A stretch of 33,999 nucleotides of DNA, taken from assembly GCA_964581365.1 (NCBI GenBank), contig CAZOOF010000019.1:1-33999 (forward strand), written 5' to 3'. Positions 22,695-31,316 of the stretch are shown here, piece by piece (the stretch's first letter is position 1; each line of letters begins with the position of its first letter). This DNA is from JAITWN01 sp964581365 (GTDB lineage Bacteria > Pseudomonadota > Gammaproteobacteria > SZUA-140). The position numbers and the translations under genes are program-made. The notes under the pieces were generated by a model. It searched no databases. It was not told the DNA's origin and worked only from the letters and a program-made list of their open reading frames with translations.

Positions 22695-24407
22695 GTGAAT
22701 TCATTGAGGTTCTTTCCTACACCCCACCATTCGTTCCGCTGGGCGGTGATCGTCTCCATGATGACCGCCACGGTTTTCATGACCCTGATTGGCATTTATG
22801 CGCTGTATTCGGCTCCCGCCCTGCTCGTCGATGGCAAGGTGCTGACGGTCCGCGAAGGAATCGTCATCACTCAGATTGGCGATACCCCGGTCCGCGATAC
22901 TGACCTGTGGAAGCTGCCCACTTTCAGAAGCGGCGGCGAGGAAGCGCAGTGGTGGCAGGCGCAGCGGGATCTGCACCAGGCGGTCGAGGATCGCAGCGCC
23001 GTAGTAATCCGGTTCCTCGACACCGCGGGCATGAACTGGGAGATCCTCGCCGAACTCGGACGCATGCCAGCGGGGGAAATCGGCAAGCGCCTGGGTCTGG
23101 TCTATATCGTGGCGGTGATCTATGTCTTCGCCGCCATCTCCGTCTTCCGTCATCACCAGCGCCTGACTGGCTTCCTGTGCGCGCTATTCCTCAGCTCCAC
23201 CGCGCTCTATCTGGTCAGTGTCGCTCCGGTCGTGCACCGTCCGATCATCATGGATCCGGATCTGATGCGCCTGCTGGCCTGTGTCTTCTTCATCGCCAGC
23301 ACCGGACAGATCACCATCGTTCACTTCGCGCTGGTCTTCCCCGAGCGCAAGCGCCTGCTGCGGCATTACGGCTGGATCGTCCCCGCGCTCTATGGCTATG
23401 CCGCGCTGATATCGATCCTGTACGTTTCCGGCCTGATCGGTCTGACCAGCAGTCTGCCCTTCCTGATCATCTGGCTGCTGCTGATGATGGGCTCGTTCGT
23501 GCATTCCATGGTCTACGGCAAGGATGAGTTCATGCGCAAGCAGGTGCGCATCACCTTCATCGCCGTCCTGCTGGTGGCGACTTTCTTCGTCATGGCGGTG
23601 GTGCTGCCGTGGCCGGAAGTGGACAACCTCGTCAACAACTACGCTCTCTTCTCGCTGATGCTCCCGTTCGGTCTGATCCTGTCGCTGGACAATCAGCGCC
23701 TGTACCGCGAGCGTCTGGCCCTGGAGTACAGCGCGCGCATGGAAAAGGAGCGGCTTCACCGCGAGCTGCACGATACGGTGCTCAATGATCTGGCCAGCAT
23801 TTCCATTGCGGTCGAAGGCGCCGAGCGCTGTCCCAACGACCTCGAGAAACTCCGCGCCAAGCTGCAGCAGATCAAGAGCAACACGGCCGAGTCCTCACGG
23901 CAGTTGCGCAACTTCCTGTGGGTGATCGACGACCGCCAGAACACCTGGGAAGACATCGCCAATTCGCTGCGCCGCCTCGGCTACGACCTGCTTGGTCATA
24001 TCGATGTGGCGTTCGATCTCGATGCGCGCATCGCCGACAAACAGGTTCGCGCCCCCAGTCCGGCGCTCAAACATGCCATTTATCGCGCCTTTCGCGAGAC
24101 GCTGATCAACATCGCCAGGCATGCGGAAGCCAGTGCCGTAGAGTGCACCTTTCAGGTGGATGACAACGGTCTGGAAATCACCGTGAGTGACGACGGGCGC
24201 GGCATGGATCCGGAACGCATCAGCACCGACCGCCACGGTCTGATCAATATGCGCAAGCGCGTGCAGGAACAGGGTGGCGAGCTGCGCATCAGTTCGCGTC
24301 CCGGCGCCGGCACACAGATCAGCATGCGTTTTCCGGTCGGTCAGAACCGCTTACCCCCAAATGAGGTATTTACGGACGGACTGCCCTTTTCTAAGTTGGC
24401 CGATTGA
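22695..24407 (+). CDS. Multi-TM sensor histidine kinase (NarL/ComP-like)
   Basis: 570 residues from a GTG at 22695. TM1 at 15-38 is followed by about 95 residues outside the membrane with a PDZ-like start (REGIVITQIGDTPVRDTD). A block of about seven TM helices then runs from 134 to 332, containing HFALVFPERKR, a segment shared with ComP-type kinases. The HisKA_3 dimerisation helix has the phosphoacceptor H359 in ELHDTVLNDL. The HATPase has N472 in TLINIARHAEAS, D499-G503 in DDGRG, and GLINM at 515-519. It phosphorylates, presumably, the response regulator encoded next. Upstream ribosome-binding signal is weak, so the exact start is uncertain. The ligand is unknown. Confidence 0.9.
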   Translation: MNSLRFFPTPHHSFRWAVIVSMMTATVFMTLIGIYALYSAPALLVDGKVLTVREGIVITQIGDTPVRDTDLWKLPTFRSGGEEAQWWQAQRDLHQAVEDRSAVVIRFLDTAGMNWEILAELGRMPAGEIGKRLGLVYIVAVIYVFAAISVFRHHQRLTGFLCALFLSSTALYLVSVAPVVHRPIIMDPDLMRLLACVFFIASTGQITIVHFALVFPERKRLLRHYGWIVPALYGYAALISILYVSGLIGLTSSLPFLIIWLLLMMGSFVHSMVYGKDEFMRKQVRITFIAVLLVATFFVMAVVLPWPEVDNLVNNYALFSLMLPFGLILSLDNQRLYRERLALEYSARMEKERLHRELHDTVLNDLASISIAVEGAERCPNDLEKLRAKLQQIKSNTAESSRQLRNFLWVIDDRQNTWEDIANSLRRLGYDLLGHIDVAFDLDARIADKQVRAPSPALKHAIYRAFRETLINIARHAEASAVECTFQVDDNGLEITVSDDGRGMDPERISTDRHGLINMRKRVQEQGGELRISSRPGAGTQISMRFPVGQNRLPPNEVFTDGLPFSKLAD

Positions 24408-24454
24408 TCCGGGCCAGCGCCCTGTCCGCTCAGCGGACCGATATCAGGAATGCG

Positions 24455-25141
24455 ATGAAAGACGAACGCCAGATCGAGGTAGTGATAGTCGAGGACAATG
24501 AGCGCTACCTCAATGAACTCGGGCACCTGCTCGGAAACTCCCCCAGCATACGCGTCGTTGGCCAGTACAGCCGCGGCAAGGAGGCCGCCGAAAACATCCT
24601 GCGCCTCAATCCGGACGTCACCCTGATCGACATCGAACTGCCCGATATCTCGGGCGTGGAAGTGATCCAGCGGGTATCCTCCAGCGGCTGCCCTACCGAA
24701 TTCCTGGTGCTCACGGTCTACGATGACGACGCGCATCTGTTCGCCGCGCTTCAGGCCGGTGCGGTAGGCTACATCATCAAGGGCTCGACCTCGCTGACCG
24801 AAATCGAGCAGGCGATCTGGGAGGTGGTCGACGGCGGTGCGCCGATGTCACGCGTCATTGCCAAGCGCGTTCTGGAGACGTTTCACTCCACCTCCTCCAG
24901 CCGTACCACGGCGAGCAACGGTCGCAAGACCAAATTCGACGAGCTGACCAAGCGTGAGTTGCAGATCCTCGAGTTCGTAAAGCGGGGTTACACCACCAAG
25001 AAGGTCGCCGAGGAGTTGCATATCAGCTACGAGACGGTGCGCACGCACCTGAAGAACATCTACCAGAAGCTGCATGTCCACACTCTGGTCGAAGCGATGC
25101 TTATTTACAACAACCAGGCGGACAGGCAACGGAAGAGGTAA
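24455..25141 (+). CDS. NarL/LuxR-family response regulator
   Basis: 228 residues. The receiver domain (7-125) has E13/D14, the phosphorylated D59 in TLIDIELPD, T87 and K109. A Ser/Thr-rich linker (143-160) leads to a LuxR helix-turn-helix at 164-215: LTKRELQILEFVKRGYTTKKVAEELHISYETVRTHLKN in two parts. It should be a DNA-binding regulator activated by the adjacent kinase. The ATG at 24455 has AGGA upstream; an in-frame TTG at 24404 overlapping the kinase stop is possible. It is followed by csrA after 160 bases. Confidence 0.93.
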   Translation: MKDERQIEVVIVEDNERYLNELGHLLGNSPSIRVVGQYSRGKEAAENILRLNPDVTLIDIELPDISGVEVIQRVSSSGCPTEFLVLTVYDDDAHLFAALQAGAVGYIIKGSTSLTEIEQAIWEVVDGGAPMSRVIAKRVLETFHSTSSSRTTASNGRKTKFDELTKRELQILEFVKRGYTTKKVAEELHISYETVRTHLKNIYQKLHVHTLVEAMLIYNNQADRQRKR

Positions 25142-25301
25142 TAGTTCTTTTGAATCCACAAGTTGGCGGGACATGAGGGAGGCGTTGCGGGAGGCGACGA
25201 CAAAGCCGCATACCCCAATTGTGGAATTTACATCACTACGGGAAAACGCTTACTGTAATCCTAAAACTCCAGATACTGCATAACGAAGCAAGGGGGCTTA
25301 C

Positions 25302-25520
25302 ATGCTCATCCTGACGCGGAGAGTGGGAGAGACGTTCATTATCGGCGACGATATCAAGATCACCGTCTGCTCGGTAAGAAATGGCCAGGTACGCATCGGC
25401 ATCGAGGCACCGAAGCATGTCTCGATACACCGCAAGGAAGTGTACGAACGTATTCAGCGGGAAGATTCCTCGGAGGGCGACTCTGAGGAACTACCGATGC
25501 TCAACGAAAAAGTCGGATAA
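25302..25520 (+). CDS. csrA: Carbon storage regulator CsrA
   Basis: CsrA/RsmA binds GGA motifs in mRNA leaders and controls translation and stability, often in the GacS/GacA circuit. The 72-residue product has MLILTRRVGETFIIGDDIKITV, the core IGIEAPKHVSIHRKEVY, and the RNA-contacting L4 and R44. The last 20 residues are acidic, longer than the usual 61-65. AAGGGGG precedes the ATG. The 160-base leader holds AT-rich, promoter-like sequence around TTTACA (25227) and TACTGT (25251), but no clear -10. It converges with parA 16 bases away. Confidence 0.96.
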   Translation: MLILTRRVGETFIIGDDIKITVCSVRNGQVRIGIEAPKHVSIHRKEVYERIQREDSSEGDSEELPMLNEKVG

Positions 25521-25535
25521 CAGCCGGTCCTGGCC

Positions 25536-26246
25536 TTAGCCAGCGCTGATGACATTGAGCCGCGGTCGCGGCGGCTCGCTTCTCTTCACTTCCTGAGTCG
25601 GATCGATCAGCCACCGGAGCAGCGGATACCACTGCTCCCGTTCGGCGGCAGTCTCCCTTTCATCCAATTCGCAGATCCCCAAGCCGGCTTCGGCCGCGAT
25701 CAGATAGTTTTCCGAATCCGATAGCGTGGTCACCAGCGGAATGCGCTGGCTTTCCAGGAATTTCTCGAACGCTTCGAAGTGCTGACTGCGCCGGCGGAAG
25801 CGATTGCCGACGACACCCAGATGCAGGCCCGTGCGACGCACCAGGCCGCTGTGCAGCAGATCGGTGAGAAAGCTGCGGGTCGCATGCACATCGATCGGCG
25901 AGCCTGTGAGCGGCACCAGAACCACGTCCGCGCGCCGCAGCATTTCCTGCAGGGCAATCCCACCGACCCCAGCCGGCGCATCGATCACTACCCTGCCGAC
26001 ATCCGCCGGCACGGCCATTTGCCAAGTGCGCGTCAGTCCGCTGCGGGTACGGGTGGCGTTGACGCCGAGGATTGCCGGGCGATCCTCGGGGCGTGCTGCT
26101 AGCCACTGCAGGCTGGAACCCTGGGGATCATAGTCCAGCAGCTGGCAGCGAACGCCTGTCACCGCGTAATGGGCCGCGAGATTGGTCGCGATCGTTGACT
26201 TTCCGCAACCCCCCTTCGAATTCAGTACCAGAACTGTCTTGATCAT
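25536..26246 (-). CDS. Orphan ParA/MinD-type ATPase
   Basis: A 236-residue P-loop ATPase. The deviant Walker A motif KGGCGKST (K11, K16) and Walker A' DYDPQGS (D40) are ParA features, and VVIDAPAGVGG is Walker B. No parB, parS-like repeat cluster or DNA-binding tail is visible. Such orphans position cargoes such as chemosensory, flagellar or carboxysome parts, or act in conjugative or plasmid systems. Start ATG at 26246 has little ribosome-binding signal. Neighbours give no clear cargo. Confidence 0.9.
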   Translation of the reverse strand: MIKTVLVLNSKGGCGKSTIATNLAAHYAVTGVRCQLLDYDPQGSSLQWLAARPEDRPAILGVNATRTRSGLTRTWQMAVPADVGRVVIDAPAGVGGIALQEMLRRADVVLVPLTGSPIDVHATRSFLTDLLHSGLVRRTGLHLGVVGNRFRRRSQHFEAFEKFLESQRIPLVTTLSDSENYLIAAEAGLGICELDERETAAEREQWYPLLRWLIDPTQEVKRSEPPRPRLNVISAG

Positions 26247-26395
26247 CTACCCGAACTCGACTCGCTTGTCGCCCTTTGCCGCGGAACCGGCTTGCACACG
26301 CCAGCCGGAGCTCCGGTGGCGCGGTCTGCTGCCCCTTGTGGACAGCCCGTACCCAGACTATCGGCAGAATCGCCGCCCAATCAAGGGTTCAGGGC

Positions 26396-27193
26396 TCATT
26401 TATCGAAAATATCCGCGAAAAATTCCTGCATCTGCTTCCACGAGTCGGCATCCGCCTCGGCATCGTAGGCAAGGGGCAGCTCGAACTCCCTGCCGAAGCG
26501 ATCCGCCTCGGGGTTGGTGAAACTGTGCAGTACGCCCGGATAGGCCACGAAGCGGTAGTCCACCCCCGCCGCCTCCATTTCGGCACGGAAGTTCTCTACA
26601 TCGTCCTGCGGGACGAAGGGATCGTCCGCGCCGTGGAACACCGCGACCCTGGCCTTCACCTCGCCCGGCCGCGCCTCGATATTGCTGGCCAAGCTGCCAT
26701 GAAAACTCACCACACCGTCGATATCCGCTCCGGAACGCGCCATATCCAGCACCACGCCGCCCCCGAAACAGTAACCGATCGCCGCGATCCGCTCCGCGTC
26801 CGTACTATCCTGCGCCCGCAGCAGCTCCAGCGCGGCTTTGAAGCGGGCGCGAACCTCATCCTGGTGTTCCGCCAGATGGCCTGCGAACGCCGCCGCCTGA
26901 TCGGGGTGTTCGGCCTGTTTGCCGCCGCCGTACATGTCCAGGGCGAACGCGACATAGCCGAGCTCCGCCAGCTGACGGGCGCGCGAGCGCGCGTAATCGT
27001 TGAGACCCCACCATTCATGGACGATCAGCACGCCGGGACGCGTCTCGCTGCTGCTCTCGTCCCAGGCCAGAAAGCCGACCAGACGGATGCCGTTGGCTTC
27101 GTACTCGACTTCCTTGCCGATCACCGCGCCCTGAGCCGCGCCCAGCGCCAGCAACATCCCCATGCCCAGCAACATGCCTGCAGCACGCCGCAT
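26396..27193 (-). CDS. Secreted dienelactone-hydrolase-family protein
   Basis: 265 residues from the ATG at 27193 with GGGAGGAG upstream. A Sec signal peptide (about 1-22) ends near GAAQGA, so it acts in the periplasm. The alpha/beta hydrolase fold keeps the dienelactone hydrolase residues: E60 in HEWWGL, nucleophile C142 in GYCFGGG, D191 in GADDPF, and H223 in VLHSFT. Substrate is unknown; family members act on carboxymethylenebutenolides and other esters. No aromatic-degradation genes lie nearby. Confidence 0.9.
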   Translation of the reverse strand: MRRAAGMLLGMGMLLALGAAQGAVIGKEVEYEANGIRLVGFLAWDESSSETRPGVLIVHEWWGLNDYARSRARQLAELGYVAFALDMYGGGKQAEHPDQAAAFAGHLAEHQDEVRARFKAALELLRAQDSTDAERIAAIGYCFGGGVVLDMARSGADIDGVVSFHGSLASNIEARPGEVKARVAVFHGADDPFVPQDDVENFRAEMEAAGVDYRFVAYPGVLHSFTNPEADRFGREFELPLAYDAEADADSWKQMQEFFADIFDK

Positions 27194-27283
27194 GACCGCT
27201 CCTCCCTTTGTTAATCGTTCTTCTGACATCACATTCTAAACACAAAGGTGCGCAGGATCAGGATCCGCGCCGCCGGTAGACGG

Positions 27284-27310
27284 AAAAAAACCATGTCGCC
27301 GGAAGGCGAC
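27284..27310 (-). terminator. Rho-independent terminator
   Basis: On the minus strand GTCGCC-TTCC-GGCGAC is followed, four bases later, by seven T (plus-strand A at 27284-27290). It lies 117 bases after the stop of the 160-residue gene and before the dienelactone hydrolase gene. It is the clearest U-tract terminator in the window. Confidence 0.75.
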
Positions 27311-27426
27311 GTAACGCCAGGGAGAAGCTCGAAGAAAGCAGAAAAATCCGCCTCAGGCTGATGTCTGGAGGGGAAATCTTGTGGACGACGGAAGTGGGGT
27401 GCGATGGGACAAACCCAGCTGATCGG

Positions 27427-27909
27427 TCAGTTTTCCTCTTCGACCAGCGATATTCCCGAAATATCGGGCACCGGCGCCGGGACGACCGGACGCGGTTCGA
27501 CGAGATCGACGCCAGGCTCGGCCAGACTCAGCTCAGAGAAATCGAACTGCGGCGGACGGGCCGGTGGCGGTTGCGGAAAGGGCGTACCCGGAGGAAGCAG
27601 AACTGCCGAAGACAGGTCGGGAGCGAATTCCTCCGCCGCGTCCGCTGAGGCGATCGCATCCGGGGTGTCGGCGGATGACACCGCGCGCAGCGTGCACACC
27701 GCGCCGCACTGGCGCATGGCCTGCTGGTAGCGATGGGCGACGCCCTCCTCGACCGCCTTGCGAATGACCACCGGCGTGCCCGCGAACAGGCGTTCGACCG
27801 CATCCGGCTCGATGCGAAACAGGGCGGCGAGACGCTGACGGGTCAGCGCCGGATCGGCATCCGGCAGCAGCTCGCCAGCGAACAAGACATCGTACAGGGC
27901 TGCGGACAT
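27427..27909 (-). CDS. Conserved-looking protein of unknown function, N-terminal small domain plus Pro-rich tail
   Basis: 160 residues from the ATG at 27909. Residues 1-78 form a compact alpha/beta domain: LYDVLFAGELLPDADPALTRQRLAALF, then FAGTPVVIRKAVEEGVAHRYQQAMRQCGAVCTLRAV. A similar arrangement is seen at the N-terminus of several poorly known gammaproteobacterial proteins. The rest is Pro/acidic and low complexity (PPGTPFPQPPPARPP). It starts 5 bases after the stop of the next gene upstream, so the pair is co-translated. No function can be given. Confidence 0.8.
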   Translation of the reverse strand: MSAALYDVLFAGELLPDADPALTRQRLAALFRIEPDAVERLFAGTPVVIRKAVEEGVAHRYQQAMRQCGAVCTLRAVSSADTPDAIASADAAEEFAPDLSSAVLLPPGTPFPQPPPARPPQFDFSELSLAEPGVDLVEPRPVVPAPVPDISGISLVEEEN

Positions 27910-27914
27910 GAGTC

Positions 27915-28244
27915 TCAGCGCACCGCGCGCCACGCTCCCGGATAAGCCTGACGCGCATGATCCGGCACCAGGCGTCCATCCGCCCACAGCGCCTTCATGT
28001 GCTCGCGGGTAACCTCGCCGATGACATCTGGCGCCGGCATGTAGCGCCAATGCCCGTTTACGGTGAGCTCGAACAGCGTGTGCATCATGTCATCGAAACG
28101 AATGGAATACTGCGCCGACAGTTGCTGCACATCGTCCACGGTAAGCGGGGCGCGGCGCTTGCCGTACTCCTCGCGCAGCAAGGCCTCGAGCGCCACATCC
28201 CACAATGGAATTTCCTCGTCCAATTCGGGTGAAATCCTGATCAT
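27915..28244 (-). CDS. Small protein of unknown function
   Basis: 109 residues, soluble, mostly helical, without signal or membrane segment. IPLWDVALEALLREEYGKRR and the core DDVQQLSAQYSIRFDDMM give an acidic helix pattern, followed by NGHWRYM. I recognise no family. The ATG has weak ribosome-binding sequence. It is immediately upstream of the 160-residue gene (5-base gap), with which it forms a two-gene unit ending at the terminator near 27300. Confidence 0.75.
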   Translation of the reverse strand: MIRISPELDEEIPLWDVALEALLREEYGKRRAPLTVDDVQQLSAQYSIRFDDMMHTLFELTVNGHWRYMPAPDVIGEVTREHMKALWADGRLVPDHARQAYPGAWRAVR

Positions 28245-28352
28245 GAAAGGGTCCGTGCGGATCTGAAAATCGTATCCGGCTTATCGGCAGTCCTTCGTCA
28301 TTCTGAACACTTGCAGGCGCTCCTGGCCAGCGCCAGAATTCCGACGCCTTTC

Positions 28353-29213
28353 TTACCAAACCAACTGAACCTGCAGGCCCGGCAGCAGCTCTGGATCGAG
28401 GTCCGAGCCGGCGGGACCGTCGTCGCTGTACGCCACGCTGGTGTCGACGTAGAACGGCAGCATGGTCAGCTCTCCCTCGATGCCAAGCACGCGATCGAAC
28501 AGCCGGGTGGCGGCGCCAAGCGGATCGGTGGCAAGCAGCAGTGCCCGACTGCCAAAGCCCGCTGTTTCTCCCGCGGCCTGACGCTGCAGGATGCCGCTGC
28601 GCCACTTCATGAACTGGTGACCGACGAAGTAGCCGAGTGCGGGCGTGAAAATCAGATCCTGTACCGAGGGTTCCTCGAAGAAAGCCTCCGCACCGAATTC
28701 ATACAGCGCCGACAGCAGCGCTGAATACCAGAACGCGGTGTTATCGTCGAACCCGCGCTCCCGCGCCCGCACATAGTAGGCGCCGCCCCAGTAAGGATGG
28801 AGGATGTAATTGACCCACCAGCGGTCGCGATCGACGACGATCTGGCCGACATTATCCCGGTACTTGTCCAGGCTGTACTCTTCCTTCTGCTCGTCGCTCC
28901 ATCCCGAAAGGCGTTCCGGACCGACATAGAGCACGCCAATGATCAGAAATTGTCCGCCGAGGAAGTACCAGGTGTCGCGACGCAGACCGGCCGCATCGGG
29001 CGCTGCTGTCGACGCCTGCCCCGGCCTGGCGCGACCGGAGGATGCTCCCGGATCGTGGGCGGCGGCGAGCGGCGGCAGCTCCAGGCGCAGCGGAGCGCGG
29101 CCAGATTCAGCAGCGGCCGCCGGAAGAGCCAGGAGCAGGAAGAGAAACGCACACAGGCTTGCCGTGAAACGCGAGCAGGCCGGCGATCGCCTGCTGCGAA
29201 AGAAAATGCCCAT
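28353..29213 (-). CDS. DUF3943 family exported protein
   Basis: 286 residues with a basic N-region and a hydrophobic signal peptide ending near PAAAAES. The core WWVNYILHPYWGGAYYVRARERGFDD and ALYEFGAEAFFEEPS resembles DUF3943, a family placed at the cell envelope. It has many aromatic residues and could be a small membrane-associated or outer-membrane protein. It shares TAATG with the DUF3187 stop, so they are coupled. AGGGA precedes the start. No biochemical role is known. Confidence 0.82.
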   Translation of the reverse strand: MGIFFRSRRSPACSRFTASLCAFLFLLLALPAAAAESGRAPLRLELPPLAAAHDPGASSGRARPGQASTAAPDAAGLRRDTWYFLGGQFLIIGVLYVGPERLSGWSDEQKEEYSLDKYRDNVGQIVVDRDRWWVNYILHPYWGGAYYVRARERGFDDNTAFWYSALLSALYEFGAEAFFEEPSVQDLIFTPALGYFVGHQFMKWRSGILQRQAAGETAGFGSRALLLATDPLGAATRLFDRVLGIEGELTMLPFYVDTSVAYSDDGPAGSDLDPELLPGLQVQLVW

Positions 29214-30205
29214 TATCGATGTCCCTGCCAGGCGAGATGAATGCCGAAGTCCGGCGTCGGATCGTTGACCAGATCTTCGATGAACGCGATGTCGAGTCTT
29301 CCCCGCGCGAAGCTGATACCGGCGCCGAGCGTGAGCTGGACGGCGTGATCGCCAAAGGCGCTCAGATCGCTGTCATACCAGCCGCCATGGGCGTCGAGCT
29401 GCGCCTTGAGCGAGAAGCGCCGATTGATCGGCCGCTCCACGCCGGCCCCGGCCAGCGGCACCCAGTCGCGGCGCTCGGCCTCGAAGGGGCCGCCGCTCCC
29501 AGCCACTACCATTCCGGCGCGCCAGACCAGCCGCGCGCCCCAGTTCCGGAGAGTCACCGCATCGGCGCCGGTGACGATCATGGAGAGGTCAGTCGTACCG
29601 CTGCCGCGCAGACGCTTCTCGTCCCCGGTCGGCAGCTTGATCGCCGCCTGCAAGCCGATGACGCGATTACGCGTCTCGTCCCGCCACAGCCGCCATCCCG
29701 CCGTCAGCGCGATATCGCCGATGCCCCCGTTCTCATCCTGCATGTCGATCACGACGCGCTCGCCGCGCGCATAGCTGTAGCGGAGCCCGTCATGGGCGAA
29801 GGGCCGGCGCCGGCTGTTGGTGAGACCGAACAGCTCGTGCCACTCCCAGATCGGCCGGTCCATGACGCCGCCGAGGTGCGCCAGCAGGGGTACCGACAGC
29901 CCGAGCTCGAAGCCCTCGCGCACGCCGTAGCGCAGGTTCATCTCGAAGCGCCACAGTTCGCCATCGATCACCAGCGACTCGGAGGCCGACTCCTGGAGCA
30001 TGGCGTCATTGCTCACATCCAGGGTCCACGCCGAAACCAGGACGCCGGCCGGCGCCGTGTCGGCGGCGAGTACCGCCGGCGGATGGTGGAACTGGAGCAG
30101 CGGATTGCGATCGGCGACGAGAAAAACCGCCGATCCATCAGCCGCCAGCGCGGCGCTGCAGGCGAGACCGAGCCCCGGCAGCAGCAGGCGAACTCCCGTC
30201 ATCAT
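29213..30205 (-). CDS. DUF3187 family exported beta-rich protein
   Basis: 330 residues with a signal peptide ending near ALAAD. RNPLLQFHHPPA close to the mature N-terminus and WRFEMNLRYGVREGFELGLSVPLL are typical of DUF3187. Alternating strands up to the end suggest an outer-membrane or periplasmic beta-barrel. The final residues are LAWQGHR, not the aromatic end usual in porins. It lies 20 bases after sppA and overlaps DUF3943 by one base, so the three are one operon. Function unknown. Confidence 0.82.
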   Translation of the reverse strand: MMTGVRLLLPGLGLACSAALAADGSAVFLVADRNPLLQFHHPPAVLAADTAPAGVLVSAWTLDVSNDAMLQESASESLVIDGELWRFEMNLRYGVREGFELGLSVPLLAHLGGVMDRPIWEWHELFGLTNSRRRPFAHDGLRYSYARGERVVIDMQDENGGIGDIALTAGWRLWRDETRNRVIGLQAAIKLPTGDEKRLRGSGTTDLSMIVTGADAVTLRNWGARLVWRAGMVVAGSGGPFEAERRDWVPLAGAGVERPINRRFSLKAQLDAHGGWYDSDLSAFGDHAVQLTLGAGISFARGRLDIAFIEDLVNDPTPDFGIHLAWQGHR

Positions 30206-30225
30206 GGCCTGAGCAGCGCAGTCCG

Positions 30226-31242
30226 TCAGCGCAGCTCGCCCCGGAAGGCAGTGAGCATGTTGTCGGCGAAGACCGCCCCGAGCCGGCCGGCGAAGCGCTC
30301 AAACAGTGGCGGACGATGGGTGTAGTCGACGATCCTTTCCGCGCCCACGATATCGCGCGCCACCATGCTGCTGCTGGCGAGGCCATCGGTCAGACCGAGC
30401 CGCACGCTCTCCTCTCCGGTCCACGTCAGTCCGGTGAACAGCGTGCCGTCGTCCTTGAGCCGGTCTCCGCGTCCCTGGCGCACCACCTCGATGAACTGCT
30501 CGTGGATCTGGTTCAGCATGCCGCGCAGATGCTGCACATCATCGTCCTTCATCGGTGAGAACGGATCGAGAAAGCCCTTGCTCTCGCCCGCGGTCATCAG
30601 ACGGCGTTCGACGCCGAGCTTCTCCAGCGTCTCGACGAAACCGAATCCATCCATGAGCACGCCGATCGAGCCAACGATACTGGCCTTGTCGGCGTAGATC
30701 TCGTCGGCTGCGGCAGCGATGTAATAGCCGCCGGAGGCGCAGATATCGGTGATCACCGCATAGGTCTTCTTCTCCGGATGCAGGGCGCGCAGACGGCGCA
30801 GCTCATCGTTGACGTAACCAGCCTGCACGGGGCTGCCGCCCGGGCTGTTGATGCGCAGGATAACCGCTTCGGCATCTGCATTCTCGAAGGCGCGTCGCAG
30901 GCCGGTGATGATGGCGTCGGCGTTGGCGGGTTGATCGTCGGCGATGACGCCGCTGATTTCGACCAGCGCGGTATGGCTGCCCTTGGTCACGGTACCGACC
31001 CCGTCTCCGGCCGACATCATGAAGAAGACCAGCAGCAGATAGCCGAGGAAGGCGAGCTTGAAGAAGATACTCCAGCGACGGGCCGCCCGCTGTTCGCGCA
31101 GCGAAGCGAAAACCAGCTTTTCGAGCGTGTCACGCGCCCAGGGCTCATCAGTGCTGCGGGCTGCGGAGGATGCACTCTTCGGCGGCGCATCTTCGGCGCG
31201 CGGCGGACCCAGCCAGGGATCCTTGCGGTCACTGTCTGTCAT
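30226..31242 (-). CDS. sppA: Signal peptide peptidase SppA, 36-kDa type
   Basis: S49-family inner-membrane protease that degrades cleaved signal peptides. 338 residues with one TM segment at 58-77 and the catalytic domain outside. The nucleophile is S170 in DICASGGYY and the base is K222 in GESKGFLDPF, 52 residues apart, as in the Bacillus enzyme (S147/K199). The PGG turn in RINSPGGSP is also conserved. GAGGT precedes the ATG. It follows rluC and the HAD gene, as in Pseudomonas, where maf and rpmF genes come next; here DUF3187 and DUF3943 follow instead. Confidence 0.94.
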   Translation of the reverse strand: MTDSDRKDPWLGPPRAEDAPPKSASSAARSTDEPWARDTLEKLVFASLREQRAARRWSIFFKLAFLGYLLLVFFMMSAGDGVGTVTKGSHTALVEISGVIADDQPANADAIITGLRRAFENADAEAVILRINSPGGSPVQAGYVNDELRRLRALHPEKKTYAVITDICASGGYYIAAAADEIYADKASIVGSIGVLMDGFGFVETLEKLGVERRLMTAGESKGFLDPFSPMKDDDVQHLRGMLNQIHEQFIEVVRQGRGDRLKDDGTLFTGLTWTGEESVRLGLTDGLASSSMVARDIVGAERIVDYTHRPPLFERFAGRLGAVFADNMLTAFRGELR

Positions 31243-31316
31243 CTTGACCTCATCGGCAGGTAAAAACGAAAAAGATTATAGGGCATGGAACCGCGCGGAT
31301 CCGGAACGATCCGACA

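Noticed and set aside
25530..25543. CTGGC-CTTA-GCCAG hairpin between csrA and parA
   Set aside because: Only five base pairs, no T-run and it overlaps the parA stop; too weak to call a terminator.
29219..30325. 368-residue plus-strand ORF
   Set aside because: Antisense to DUF3187; composition is typical of a shadow frame.
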